From contig CAIWET010000001.1 of NCBI GenBank assembly GCA_903911805.1, positions 1 to 5,243 on the forward strand: a stretch of DNA of 5,243 bases. The letters run 5' to 3'. Origin of the DNA: an uncultured Ignavibacteria bacterium. GTDB taxonomy: Bacteria > Bacteroidota > Ignavibacteria > Kapaibacteriales > UBA2268. The notes under the pieces are model-generated. The model did no database searches, was not told the origin of the DNA, and saw nothing but the letters and a program-made list of their open reading frames with translations. This document shows positions 1-5,243 of this stretch, piece after piece (position 1 is the first letter of the stretch; each line of letters begins with the position of its first letter). Made by a program: the position numbers and the translations under genes.

Positions 1-45
1 GATTTATTAGGTTGCAAAAATAAGAAATATTATAGGAATAAATGA
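1..45 (+). CDS. Probable 3' tail of an upstream gene (partial)
   Basis: Reading frame 1 is open from the left edge and encodes DLLGCKNKKYYRNK before a TGA at 43-45. The other two forward frames have stops at 8-10 and 21-23, so this is the only one that could be the end of a longer gene. Its TGA overlaps the flippase ATG as ATGA (42-45), the same junction seen between the flippase and the next gene, which favours a real translationally coupled upstream gene. The lysine/arginine-rich end is too short to assign a function; another polysaccharide biosynthesis enzyme is likely from context only. Confidence 0.4.
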   Translation, partial: DLLGCKNKKYYRNK

Positions 46-1346
46 AGGTTCAGGAACATTTAGGAAAAATAACTTGGTCATTGGCTGACAAAGCTCTCTA
101 TATGATATATGGAGTTGTGCAAATTATACAGTTTAATTATAGTGATTTAAAAGAAGTTGGAATCTTTGGAATGTTAATAGCGGTACATACTTGGATATTT
201 ATTTTAGCCGATAGCTTGGGGCTTTCGGGTATAATTCAATTTGGATCGAATAAAGAAGATAGGCCACAAGTAAATTATTTTTCATTGATGATTTTACTTT
301 TTAGTTTAATTCCTTTTACCTTTATTTTTTATTTATTCAGAAATGTTCTTGCCGATATATTTGCATTAGAAAGACTTAAAGATATTGGATTAGCATTACC
401 AATATTAACTATTTTAACAATTCCTAGAATTTTTGGGGCAAAATTCTGCTTTAGAGATTATAAAATGAAGAGTCTATTCTTTATTAATTTGCTCTTTTTT
501 GGACCAATGGTATTAATGACATTTTATTATATAAATACAATTCATTTTTTGAGCTTTAAATATTTGGTAATCATTTATTTTATTGGAACTGGTATAAGTT
601 CTGCTTATACCTTATTTACAGTAAGAAAAGAATTAAAATTCAGAAAAAAAGGAAATTTGACATTAAAGCAAATCTTCAATTTTTCCTTCCCTTTTATGAT
701 AACAAATGTTTTCTATGCATTCCCGAAGTATTTAGATTTTTATATTATTAAACTATTTTTTCCGATTGAATCAGTTGGATTATATTTTTCTGCAAAGACT
801 TTATACAGGGTTTTTGATGAAACATTAAATGCTGCTGTTGGATTATTTTATCCCTCAGCCGTTAAGCAATTAAAAAATAATAATAGAAAAGAACTAATGG
901 ATTTGATGTCCAAGGCTTCTTCATTTCTATGTATGTTTTTCTTAGGATTAGTTCTATTTTTTGAACTTGGAGCTAGTAAATGGTTAATTCATACTTTTTT
1001 ACCAGCAAGATTTTATGATACTGTACCTCTTTTTAATATGCTAATACTATCGTCATTAATGTTTCCTTTGGTAATTTTACTCAATGTGGTAACAGCGGAC
1101 AATAAGCCGAAATTAGTATTAAAATCAGCTATTGTATCTTGCTTAGTATTTGTTATTACTATTGTAATAATTGGTTTATCAGGAAATTACTTTATATTAC
1201 CATTAGCAACTATTCTATTTATGGCAACTTATGGATCATTTGGTTTGTATTATGCTTCAAAATTATATGATTACAAGTTAGTTAGCCTTTTGAGAGCAAT
1301 TACTGATTCATTGAGTTATATAAAACATTTGAAAGCTAAAAGATGA
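42..1346 (+). CDS. Wzx-like polysaccharide flippase (oligosaccharide/O-unit exporter family)
   Basis: This is a 434-residue polytopic inner-membrane protein of the polysaccharide-exporter (Wzx/MOP superfamily) type, expected to flip undecaprenyl-linked glycan units to the periplasmic side. About a dozen hydrophobic segments can be seen, at roughly residues 12-33, 41-63, 77-99, 114-132, 145-165, 172-194, 212-238, 243-257, 292-310, 326-350, 358-379 and 383-405. The middle segment ESVGLYFSAKTLYRVFDE (243-260) matches the 'vGlYsaA.kl' pattern that opens the second half of Wzx proteins, and the loop IPRIFGAKFCFRDYKMKS (127-144) has the usual basic residues after the fourth helix. Length is typical (400-500). 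A TAA at 39-41 directly precedes the ATG, so no earlier start is possible; AGGA at 34-37 is a weak ribosome binding site. The stop overlaps the next start by four bases. The family is clear from topology and pattern; the exact substrate cannot be read. Confidence 0.85.
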   Translation: MKVQEHLGKITWSLADKALYMIYGVVQIIQFNYSDLKEVGIFGMLIAVHTWIFILADSLGLSGIIQFGSNKEDRPQVNYFSLMILLFSLIPFTFIFYLFRNVLADIFALERLKDIGLALPILTILTIPRIFGAKFCFRDYKMKSLFFINLLFFGPMVLMTFYYINTIHFLSFKYLVIIYFIGTGISSAYTLFTVRKELKFRKKGNLTLKQIFNFSFPFMITNVFYAFPKYLDFYIIKLFFPIESVGLYFSAKTLYRVFDETLNAAVGLFYPSAVKQLKNNNRKELMDLMSKASSFLCMFFLGLVLFFELGASKWLIHTFLPARFYDTVPLFNMLILSSLMFPLVILLNVVTADNKPKLVLKSAIVSCLVFVITIVIIGLSGNYFILPLATILFMATYGSFGLYYASKLYDYKLVSLLRAITDSLSYIKHLKAKR

Positions 1347-1741
1347 TTAAATTATTAATTTTAAGTGGTAATTTAGCTTTATTAAAAGACAAATTTAATA
1401 TCGAATTTAATAATTATCAAAAAATTGATGAAAAAGATTTGGTCAGATTTGGTAAAACACTAAATTTGATCAAGCAAGATAATCCAATGAAGGTATATTT
1501 TGCTGTTAAAGATTTAGAATTTCAGAGATTTATAGTGTTTTTAAAGTTTTATATCTTGCTTACCACAGGAATAGGTTCAATTATAGACGAAAATGGGGAA
1601 GAGGATAAGTATTCAATTGGGAAATTATTTTTCAAAGAAATCCCGATGCTCATTTATGAGATAATTGCTAGTATTTTTGTTGTTATTTATTTTTATATTA
1701 AAATGCCAATTATAAAATGGACGATTTACAAAAACAAATAA
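1343..1741 (+). CDS. Unknown 132-residue protein with C-terminal membrane helix, in a polysaccharide cluster
   Basis: I do not recognise a named family. The first half alternates short hydrophobic strands and charged helices (IKLLILSGN at 2-10, KVYFAVKDLEFQRF at 50-63), like part of a Rossmann-type fold. It is followed by IIDENGEE (80-87) and then by one strong hydrophobic helix (about 100-121) ending in basic residues, which suggests a cytoplasmic domain anchored to the inner membrane. The ATG overlaps the flippase stop (ATGA), and a TAA at 1337-1339 rules out an earlier start. The 3' end overlaps the glycosyltransferase gene by 25 bases. Adding one A to the A5 run at 1730-1734 would fuse this frame directly to the glycosyltransferase, so it may be the N-terminal domain of a single larger enzyme. 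From memory, similar segments occur fused ahead of GT4 enzymes in other bacteria; I could not check this. Function is unassigned. Confidence 0.7.
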   Translation: MIKLLILSGNLALLKDKFNIEFNNYQKIDEKDLVRFGKTLNLIKQDNPMKVYFAVKDLEFQRFIVFLKFYILLTTGIGSIIDENGEEDKYSIGKLFFKEIPMLIYEIIASIFVVIYFYIKMPIIKWTIYKNK

Positions 1742-2910
1742 AAGCACTTTTGTGGAGAATTGATTATTATGGTGGAATGACCGGTGGGGGAGTTGCATCT
1801 ATGCATCAAGGAATGGTAAATGGATTAATTAGTCATAATTGTGATGTCCATTTAGCATCTGGAGGAAGAAATTATTTAAATAATGTTGAATATCATTATA
1901 TCCCATTTTCTAAAGTTTACAAAAATTTCCCTGAGGTTCTCCAATTACCTTATAACAAGAAAACAGCAAAAGAAGCAATTAATTTAATTGATAAATATAA
2001 ATTTGATTTTGTTTTTCAACATCTTCACGATTTTAATTATTCAGCATCAATCGTAAAAAGGAAAACCGGAATACCAACCCTGATACACGTTGATTCAATT
2101 GAACTTTGGGTTAAAAAGAATTGGGGTAAGTTATATTTCGAAAAACTTTTAAAATGGGCAGAAGAAATACAATGGGAATATTGCGATGCAATTCTTACTA
2201 TTTCAAATGTTGTTAAGCGAGACTTAGTTCGATTTGGAGTTGATGAAAAGAAGATTTTTGTAAATCCAAATGGTGTAAATCCTGATGTATTTCATCCTAA
2301 TATTAGTGGTGAAAGAATTAAAGAAAAATTGGATTTGCAAAAAAATTATGTGATAGGATTTACCGGTACTTTTGGTCAGTGGCACGGAGTAGAAGTATTA
2401 GCAAAGGCTGCAAAATATATAGTTAAAGCAATTCCAAATGCCAAAATCATTTTTATTGGTGACGGATTATTAAGACCTAGAGTTGAGCAAATAATCAAAG
2501 ATGATAATGTTGAGAAGAATTGCATATTAACAGGTATGCTCCCATTTAATGAAATGCCAGAATATCTTGCTGCTTGCGATGTATTAGTATCACCTACAGT
2601 TAATAATGATGATGGTTCAGAAACATTCTGTAGCCCAATTAAATTGTTTGAATATATGGCAATGGCAAAGCCAATTGTTGGCTCAGCTGTTGGGCAACTT
2701 AATGATGTTATTAAACCTGGTTTTAATGGATTACTTTTCGAGGAAAAAAATCTAGAAGATTTTACTTCTCAAATAGAATATTTATTTAAAAACCCTGATA
2801 AAGCTTCGGAAATGGGCATAAATGCTCGTAAAGATGCAATTAATATTTACGATTGGAAACATAATGCACAACGAATTCTGAATGCTTATAAATGGGTAAA
2901 AGGAGATTAA
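1717..2910 (+). CDS. Family 4 (GT-B) glycosyltransferase
   Basis: This 397-residue retaining glycosyltransferase likely transfers a sugar from a nucleotide donor to a lipid-linked or polysaccharide acceptor on the cytoplasmic side of the inner membrane. The N-terminal half has the glycine-rich acceptor-side loop GGMTGGGVASMHQGMVNGL (19-37). The C-terminal half starts with NPNGVNPDVF (183-192), the usual GT4 hinge, followed by IGFTGTFGQWHGVE (213-226), IIFIGDG (244-250), LTGMLPFNEMPEYLAACDVL (271-290) and the donor-binding SPIKLFEYMAMAKPIVGS (306-323). The canonical EX7E pair is not present at normal spacing: E312 is there, but the eighth residue before it is F304, and the nearest glutamate is E302 (EX9E). 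The closing W380 region (IYDWKHNAQRIL) is typical. An in-frame TAA at 1699-1701 limits the start to the ATG at 1717, the only ATG before M21; it has no ribosome binding site. The start may be spurious if the frame is fused to the upstream gene. Family certain; donor and acceptor unknown. Confidence 0.93.
   Translation: MDDLQKQIKALLWRIDYYGGMTGGGVASMHQGMVNGLISHNCDVHLASGGRNYLNNVEYHYIPFSKVYKNFPEVLQLPYNKKTAKEAINLIDKYKFDFVFQHLHDFNYSASIVKRKTGIPTLIHVDSIELWVKKNWGKLYFEKLLKWAEEIQWEYCDAILTISNVVKRDLVRFGVDEKKIFVNPNGVNPDVFHPNISGERIKEKLDLQKNYVIGFTGTFGQWHGVEVLAKAAKYIVKAIPNAKIIFIGDGLLRPRVEQIIKDDNVEKNCILTGMLPFNEMPEYLAACDVLVSPTVNNDDGSETFCSPIKLFEYMAMAKPIVGSAVGQLNDVIKPGFNGLLFEEKNLEDFTSQIEYLFKNPDKASEMGINARKDAINIYDWKHNAQRILNAYKWVKGD
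1730..1734 (+). other. A5 run at the junction of two overlapping frames (possible slippage or indel site)
   Basis: Five consecutive A lie inside the 25-base overlap between the 132-residue protein and the glycosyltransferase. The glycosyltransferase frame is -1 relative to the upstream frame. With six A here, translation would read straight through as WTIYKKQIKALLWRIDYYGG and give one 522-residue protein. The heptamer in the upstream frame is C AAA AAC, not a perfect X XXY YYZ slippery site, so efficient ribosomal frameshifting is not predicted. Confidence 0.4.
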
Positions 2911-2920
2911 TAATTAATCT
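2904..2920. repeat. Perfect 8-base palindrome over the convergent stop codons
   Basis: AGATTAAT-A-ATTAATCT is an exact inverted repeat with a single central base. It spans the TAA of the plus-strand glycosyltransferase (2908-2910) and the TAA of the minus-strand deformylase (2914-2916), which are separated by only three bases. In RNA it could fold as a 6-base stem with a 5-base loop, but it is nearly all A/U and has only CCTTTTACC after it in the minus direction and no T-tract in the plus direction. It is at best a weak bidirectional terminator and may be a by-product of two TAA stops meeting. Confidence 0.4.
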
Positions 2921-3498
2921 TCGTCAGCTCTACCTGGAGCAAGTGCACCATTAGGTAAAATCATATCGTAATTTTTAATAATTTCGCCTTTTTTGATTCT
3001 CATCAATTTACTTTTTGCAAGAGTTCTTCTGAATGGAGAAATCTTCTCGAAAAAGAGAGTTCCGTTTAAGTGATCATATTCGTGCTGTATTACTCTAGCA
3101 AAAAATTCATTAGCAATTACTTTATGTTCTTTCATATCGATATCAAAATATGAAATTTCAATTTCCTGAGGCCTAATAACATCCTCGTGCAAAGACGGAA
3201 TGCTTAGGCAACCTTCTTCAAAAGTTATTACTTCTTCAGAAAAACTTGTGATTTTTGGGTTTATCATAGCAACAGGTGGATGACTTGCTCTTTCATCATT
3301 TAATTGAGCCACATCAACTAGGAATAAAGATTTTGAAAAACCAACTTGATTGGCTGCTAGACCAACACCGTCGGCAAAATACATTGTTTCAAACATATTG
3401 GTAACTAAATCTTTTAATTCTTGATCATATTGAGTGATAGCTTCAGTTTTCTTCTTTAAAATCGGATGAAAACAATTATATATAGGTAGTATTGGCAT
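2914..3498 (-). CDS. def: Peptide deformylase
   Basis: This cytoplasmic metalloenzyme removes the formyl group from the N-terminal formylmethionine of new proteins, before methionine aminopeptidase acts. All three family motifs are intact in the 194 residues: GVGLAANQ (44-51), EEGCLS (94-99) and QHEYDH (138-143). The metal ligands are therefore C97, H139 and H143, with E140 as the catalytic base and Q51 in the oxyanion position. The N-terminus (ILPIYNCFHPILKKK) fits the usual start of bacterial enzymes, and the length is normal for Bacteroidota-type deformylases, slightly longer than E. coli Def because of a C-terminal extension (LPNGALAPGRADED). A TAA at 3507-3505 (minus-strand reading) excludes any earlier start; no Shine-Dalgarno sequence precedes the ATG, only a T6 tract. 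It lies 38 bases downstream of the secreted T9SS protein gene on the same strand, so it could be co-transcribed, but the two have no functional link I know of. Confidence 0.97.
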   Translation of the reverse strand: MPILPIYNCFHPILKKKTEAITQYDQELKDLVTNMFETMYFADGVGLAANQVGFSKSLFLVDVAQLNDERASHPPVAMINPKITSFSEEVITFEEGCLSIPSLHEDVIRPQEIEISYFDIDMKEHKVIANEFFARVIQHEYDHLNGTLFFEKISPFRRTLAKSKLMRIKKGEIIKNYDMILPNGALAPGRADED

Positions 3499-3524
3499 AA
3501 AAAATTATTATTGACGAAATAATA
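3499..3524 (-). terminator. A/U-only hairpin plus T6 between the secreted-protein gene and def (weak candidate)
   Basis: Read on the minus strand, TATTATT (3524-3518), loop TCGTC, AATAATA (3512-3506), then A and TTTTTT (3504-3499) run directly into the def ATG. The layout is that of an intrinsic terminator, but the 7-base stem has no G-C pair, so it would be unstable. It could instead be a mild attenuator or an AT-rich leader that keeps the def start open. It fills nearly all of the 38-base gap, where I saw no convincing promoter. Confidence 0.25.
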
Positions 3525-3536
3525 GAAATTAATTTT

Positions 3537-5243
3537 TTATTTATTAATTTCCATAATTCTTGTAATAGAACTAGATGGAGATTTTAAAGTATAGAAATAA
3601 ACGCCACGAGCAAATTCAGACGTATTGACATAGGCTTTGTATTCACCTGGTTTGTAATAAGCTTCAGCTTCAATATGAATCACGTTTCCTAAAATATCGT
3701 GTATAACTAATTTAGAAATCCCCTCTTCAATAATTCCAAAAGTAATCTCAGTAATATTTGTTGAAGGATTTGGTAAATTTTGACTTAAAAAGAATTTGCC
3801 TTCATCATCAAATAATCTTTGGCCAGACGCTTTACAAATGTTTTTTAAACAGAATTTACCATTAAAAGTTTGTACTTTAACATCTTCACAATTCCATTGA
3901 AATTTTTCGATAGAAATATCTGTGCAAGAGTCATTTCCTAAAACAGCTGTAAATTCTAATTTATTTAAGATATCGGTATTATAATCATCTTCAATATCAA
4001 TATATTCTTCATCATTGGTTCTTCTGATTTTGTAATTTCCATTAGCCACCAACATAGATCTGTTATATTTAATAGTTGTTTTAAAGTGAGTATATCCACA
4101 ATCTAATACATTTTTATTCTCAATCAATCTAATTGGGAAAGTAACTTTTTCACCAATATTAACACTCAATGTGTCAATAGCAATATTTGAAAAGGCATCT
4201 AACTTGGAAATTTTAATTGAAGAATTTGCCTCACAGCCATTTTCATTTATCACTAATAAATTATAAATCCCAGATTCTTTAACAGTAATATTTAATGTAG
4301 TATCCTTTGTTGACCAAAGATATTTTAAATTACCAGTTGGACCACTCAATGTTATACTATCACAAGGGCAAATTGAGGTTGATGGTTTATTATAAGTTAT
4401 GTCAAAAGTTGGCAAATCTATAACTTTTACTGTTACAGAATCAAAATATTCGCAACCAATTGAATCAATAACTTTTGCATAATAAGTTGTTGTTTGCAAT
4501 GGATTTGCTTCAGGAGTTGAAGTAAAAATATCGTTTAATGTAGGATTGGGAGTCCATTCGTATTTAAATGGAGGAAATCCATCAATTACATTGATATTCA
4601 AATGAGCTTTAAAGCCAATACAAATTGTTGTATCTCTAATTTTATCTGCCTTAACTGAACAGATAGGTTTGAATGATATATCATCAATACCAAAATCGTT
4701 TCCAAAAGGTTGAAGATTTTCATCTATTAATATTATTTCAGCCGAGTCTGCATTTGAGGAATTCCAAATATATTCTGATAAATCCCAAACACAAGTAACG
4801 GAATTAATTGATGCTTTCGGTTCTAAAATGTCATTATTTATTAAAACCCTAAGTAATCCAGGTTTTTTGGGATTAATGTTTGTTGTAAAAAATGAAAATT
4901 GATAATCATTATTCTTCTTAATGTTTTTTACTGTCTGCTTCCAAACTATAGTATTTGCATTGATAGAGCCATTATATATAGCATATTGCCCACCATTACT
5001 TGTGTGATCTAAACAAGGTTCTAATAAATCAAATAGTGAATTTGGATTTTTAACTATAGCGTAAGTACCTTCAAGTTTGATAGTATCTTTTCTATATTGA
5101 GTATAAAATAATGTGTCGCCTAACTCGAAGTTCCCATTTTTAATGAAATCAACATCAGAAACTTTTGGGGTAGAATTAATGCTATGAATATTAAAATTAA
5201 ATAGAATAACTATGATTGCTATCTTGATTATTTTGTCTTTTAA
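3537..5243 (-). CDS. Secreted multi-domain protein with type IX secretion sorting domain (5' end cut by window edge)
   Basis: The frame is open from the right edge to the TAA at 3539-3537, giving 568 visible residues; only the start codon and perhaps a few residues are missing. Numbering from the edge, residues 1-24 are a signal peptide (KDKIIKIAIIVILF core, then polar). Residues 33-193 look like a jelly-roll/CBM-like domain: NGNFELG (36-42), GTYAIVKNPN (59-68), DHTSNGGQYAIYNG (79-92), VWKQTV (100-105) and GNDFGIDDISF (181-191). Residues 194-276 and 277-346 are two Ig/PKD-like domains, each with cysteines (C208/C264; C292, C294, C337). Residues 355-470 resemble a cohesin-type beta sandwich. 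Residues 484-568 are the T9SS tail. It should cross the inner membrane by Sec and the outer membrane by the Por machinery, and stay at the surface or be released. No catalytic domain is visible, so adhesion or glycan binding is the inferred role. A start at the TTG at 4601-4599 is not credible, because homologous domain sequence and the signal peptide lie upstream. Confidence 0.9.
   Translation of the reverse strand, partial: LKDKIIKIAIIVILFNFNIHSINSTPKVSDVDFIKNGNFELGDTLFYTQYRKDTIKLEGTYAIVKNPNSLFDLLEPCLDHTSNGGQYAIYNGSINANTIVWKQTVKNIKKNNDYQFSFFTTNINPKKPGLLRVLINNDILEPKASINSVTCVWDLSEYIWNSSNADSAEIILIDENLQPFGNDFGIDDISFKPICSVKADKIRDTTICIGFKAHLNINVIDGFPPFKYEWTPNPTLNDIFTSTPEANPLQTTTYYAKVIDSIGCEYFDSVTVKVIDLPTFDITYNKPSTSICPCDSITLSGPTGNLKYLWSTKDTTLNITVKESGIYNLLVINENGCEANSSIKISKLDAFSNIAIDTLSVNIGEKVTFPIRLIENKNVLDCGYTHFKTTIKYNRSMLVANGNYKIRRTNDEEYIDIEDDYNTDILNKLEFTAVLGNDSCTDISIEKFQWNCEDVKVQTFNGKFCLKNICKASGQRLFDDEGKFFLSQNLPNPSTNITEITFGIIEEGISKLVIHDILGNVIHIEAEAYYKPGEYKAYVNTSEFARGVYFYTLKSPSSSITRIMEINK
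3540..3794 (-). other. Type IX secretion C-terminal sorting domain (type A)
   Basis: The last 85 residues start with FFLSQNLPNPSTNITEITFGI, continue with LVIHDILGNVIHIE and PGEYKAYVNTSEFARGVYFY, and end with a short basic strand (ITRIMEINK). These are the three conserved blocks of the Por/T9SS sorting domain (TIGR04183 type): the PNP-x-T start, the D-x-x-G-x-V turn and the L/F-x-x-GVYFY strand. The domain is recognised by the outer-membrane translocon and is usually cleaved or linked to surface lipopolysaccharide after export. It is the strongest taxonomic marker in the window. Confidence 0.9.
3834..4181 (-). other. Cohesin-like beta domain of the secreted protein
   Basis: The segment begins IDTLSVNIGEKVTFPIRL, continues with TIKYNRSMLVANG and LEFTAVLGND, and ends FNGKFCLKNIC. 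A start with 'vG..v.iPi.l', a middle with 'f...i.yN...L' and an end with a short G-x-(I/F) strand is the pattern of cohesin-type and related cohesin/carbohydrate-binding sandwiches. Five cysteines (382, 440, 452, 465 and 470 in edge numbering) suggest disulfides. Divergent; a remote-homology search is needed to confirm it. Confidence 0.45.
4665..5147 (-). other. Jelly-roll (CBM-like) domain of the secreted protein
   Basis: About 160 residues open with NGNFELG and close with FGIDDISF, the characteristic bookends of galactose-binding-like/CBM4-9-like beta sandwiches in surface proteins of Bacteroidota relatives. The internal patterns (G-x-Y near residue 59, W-x-Q near 101, W153 and W160) fit as well. 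The fold suggests binding to glycans or other surface ligands; the ligand cannot be read. The assignment is from pattern memory, not a search. Confidence 0.6.
5172..5243 (-). other. Signal peptide region of the secreted protein
   Basis: The first visible codons encode LKDKIIKIAIIVILFNFNIHSINS: three lysines, a hydrophobic core of about ten residues and a polar end near N23-S24. This is a standard Sec signal peptide and shows that the true start is within a few codons of the window edge. There is no lipobox cysteine, so it is not a lipoprotein. The first visible codon is TTA, which is not a normal start, so the ATG is probably just outside. Confidence 0.75.

Noticed and set aside
1..41. Promoter for the flippase operon
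   Set aside because: The stretch is probably coding in frame 1, and I saw no convincing -33/-7 (TTTG / TAnnTTTG) pair; the operon most likely starts upstream of the window.
11..120. Second forward frame open from base 11 across the flippase start
   Set aside because: It overlaps the flippase in another frame, encodes no recognisable pattern and soon closes; it is a shadow reading.
42..1346. MATE-type drug exporter or amino-acid transporter
   Set aside because: The vGlYsaA-like central pattern, the basic loop after helix four and the glycosyltransferase context fit the Wzx polysaccharide-flippase branch better.
1730..1741. Programmed -1 ribosomal frameshift site
   Set aside because: The heptamer in frame is C AAA AAC. 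After a -1 slip the P-site would read CAA and the A-site AAA, so pairing is imperfect, and I saw no obvious downstream pseudoknot or stable stem. Slippage or an indel remains possible and is reported separately.
3506..3524. Riboswitch or small RNA upstream of def
   Set aside because: The gap is only 38 bases with a single A/U stem, too small for a known riboswitch class.
3537..4601. A 354-residue gene starting at TTG 4601
   Set aside because: The codon is an internal leucine. The frame is open upstream to the window edge with a signal peptide and a coherent domain, so the TTG start is an artefact.

Overview
The window is AT-rich throughout (roughly 30% GC by eye) and almost fully coding. The best lineage clue is on the minus strand: a secreted multi-domain protein that ends in a type IX secretion (T9SS, Por) C-terminal sorting domain. 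T9SS is confined to the Bacteroidota/Chlorobiota/Ignavibacteriota/Kapabacteria assemblage. Weak or absent Shine-Dalgarno sequences ahead of most starts fit that group. I cannot place it more precisely; the mix of a cohesin-like module and a T9SS tail makes me lean to an Ignavibacteria/Kapabacteria-type genome, but this is inference.

Plus strand, 1-2910, is the end of a surface-polysaccharide gene cluster read as one tightly overlapping operon. It holds the probable last codons of an upstream gene (ending at 45), a Wzx-like polytopic flippase (42-1346), a 132-residue protein of unknown function with one C-terminal membrane helix (1343-1741), and a family-4 (GT-B) glycosyltransferase (1717-2910). 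The first two junctions are ATGA stop/start overlaps; the third is a 25-base overlap. The natural reading is that the glycosyltransferase helps build a lipid-linked glycan on the cytoplasmic face and the flippase moves it across the inner membrane. The small protein may anchor the glycosyltransferase to the membrane.

Minus strand, 5243-2914, runs convergently and stops three bases from the glycosyltransferase stop codon. It begins with a large secreted protein that is open to the right window edge (3537-5243, missing only its first codons). Its order is signal peptide, jelly-roll (CBM-like) domain, two Ig/PKD-like domains, a cohesin-like beta domain and the T9SS tail. A 38-base gap with an A/U-only hairpin and T-tract separates it from def, a complete type 1 peptide deformylase with all zinc-site residues.

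Most worth a second look: (1) one extra A in the A5 run at 1730-1734 would join the unknown 132-residue protein and the glycosyltransferase into one 522-residue protein, so this is either a split gene, a slippage site or an assembly error; (2) the secreted protein is not a 354-residue protein starting at an internal TTG but at least 568 residues long; (3) the cohesin-like domain with a T9SS tail. I see no RNA genes, mobile elements, CRISPR arrays or recognisable promoters; the promoters of both operons lie outside the window.
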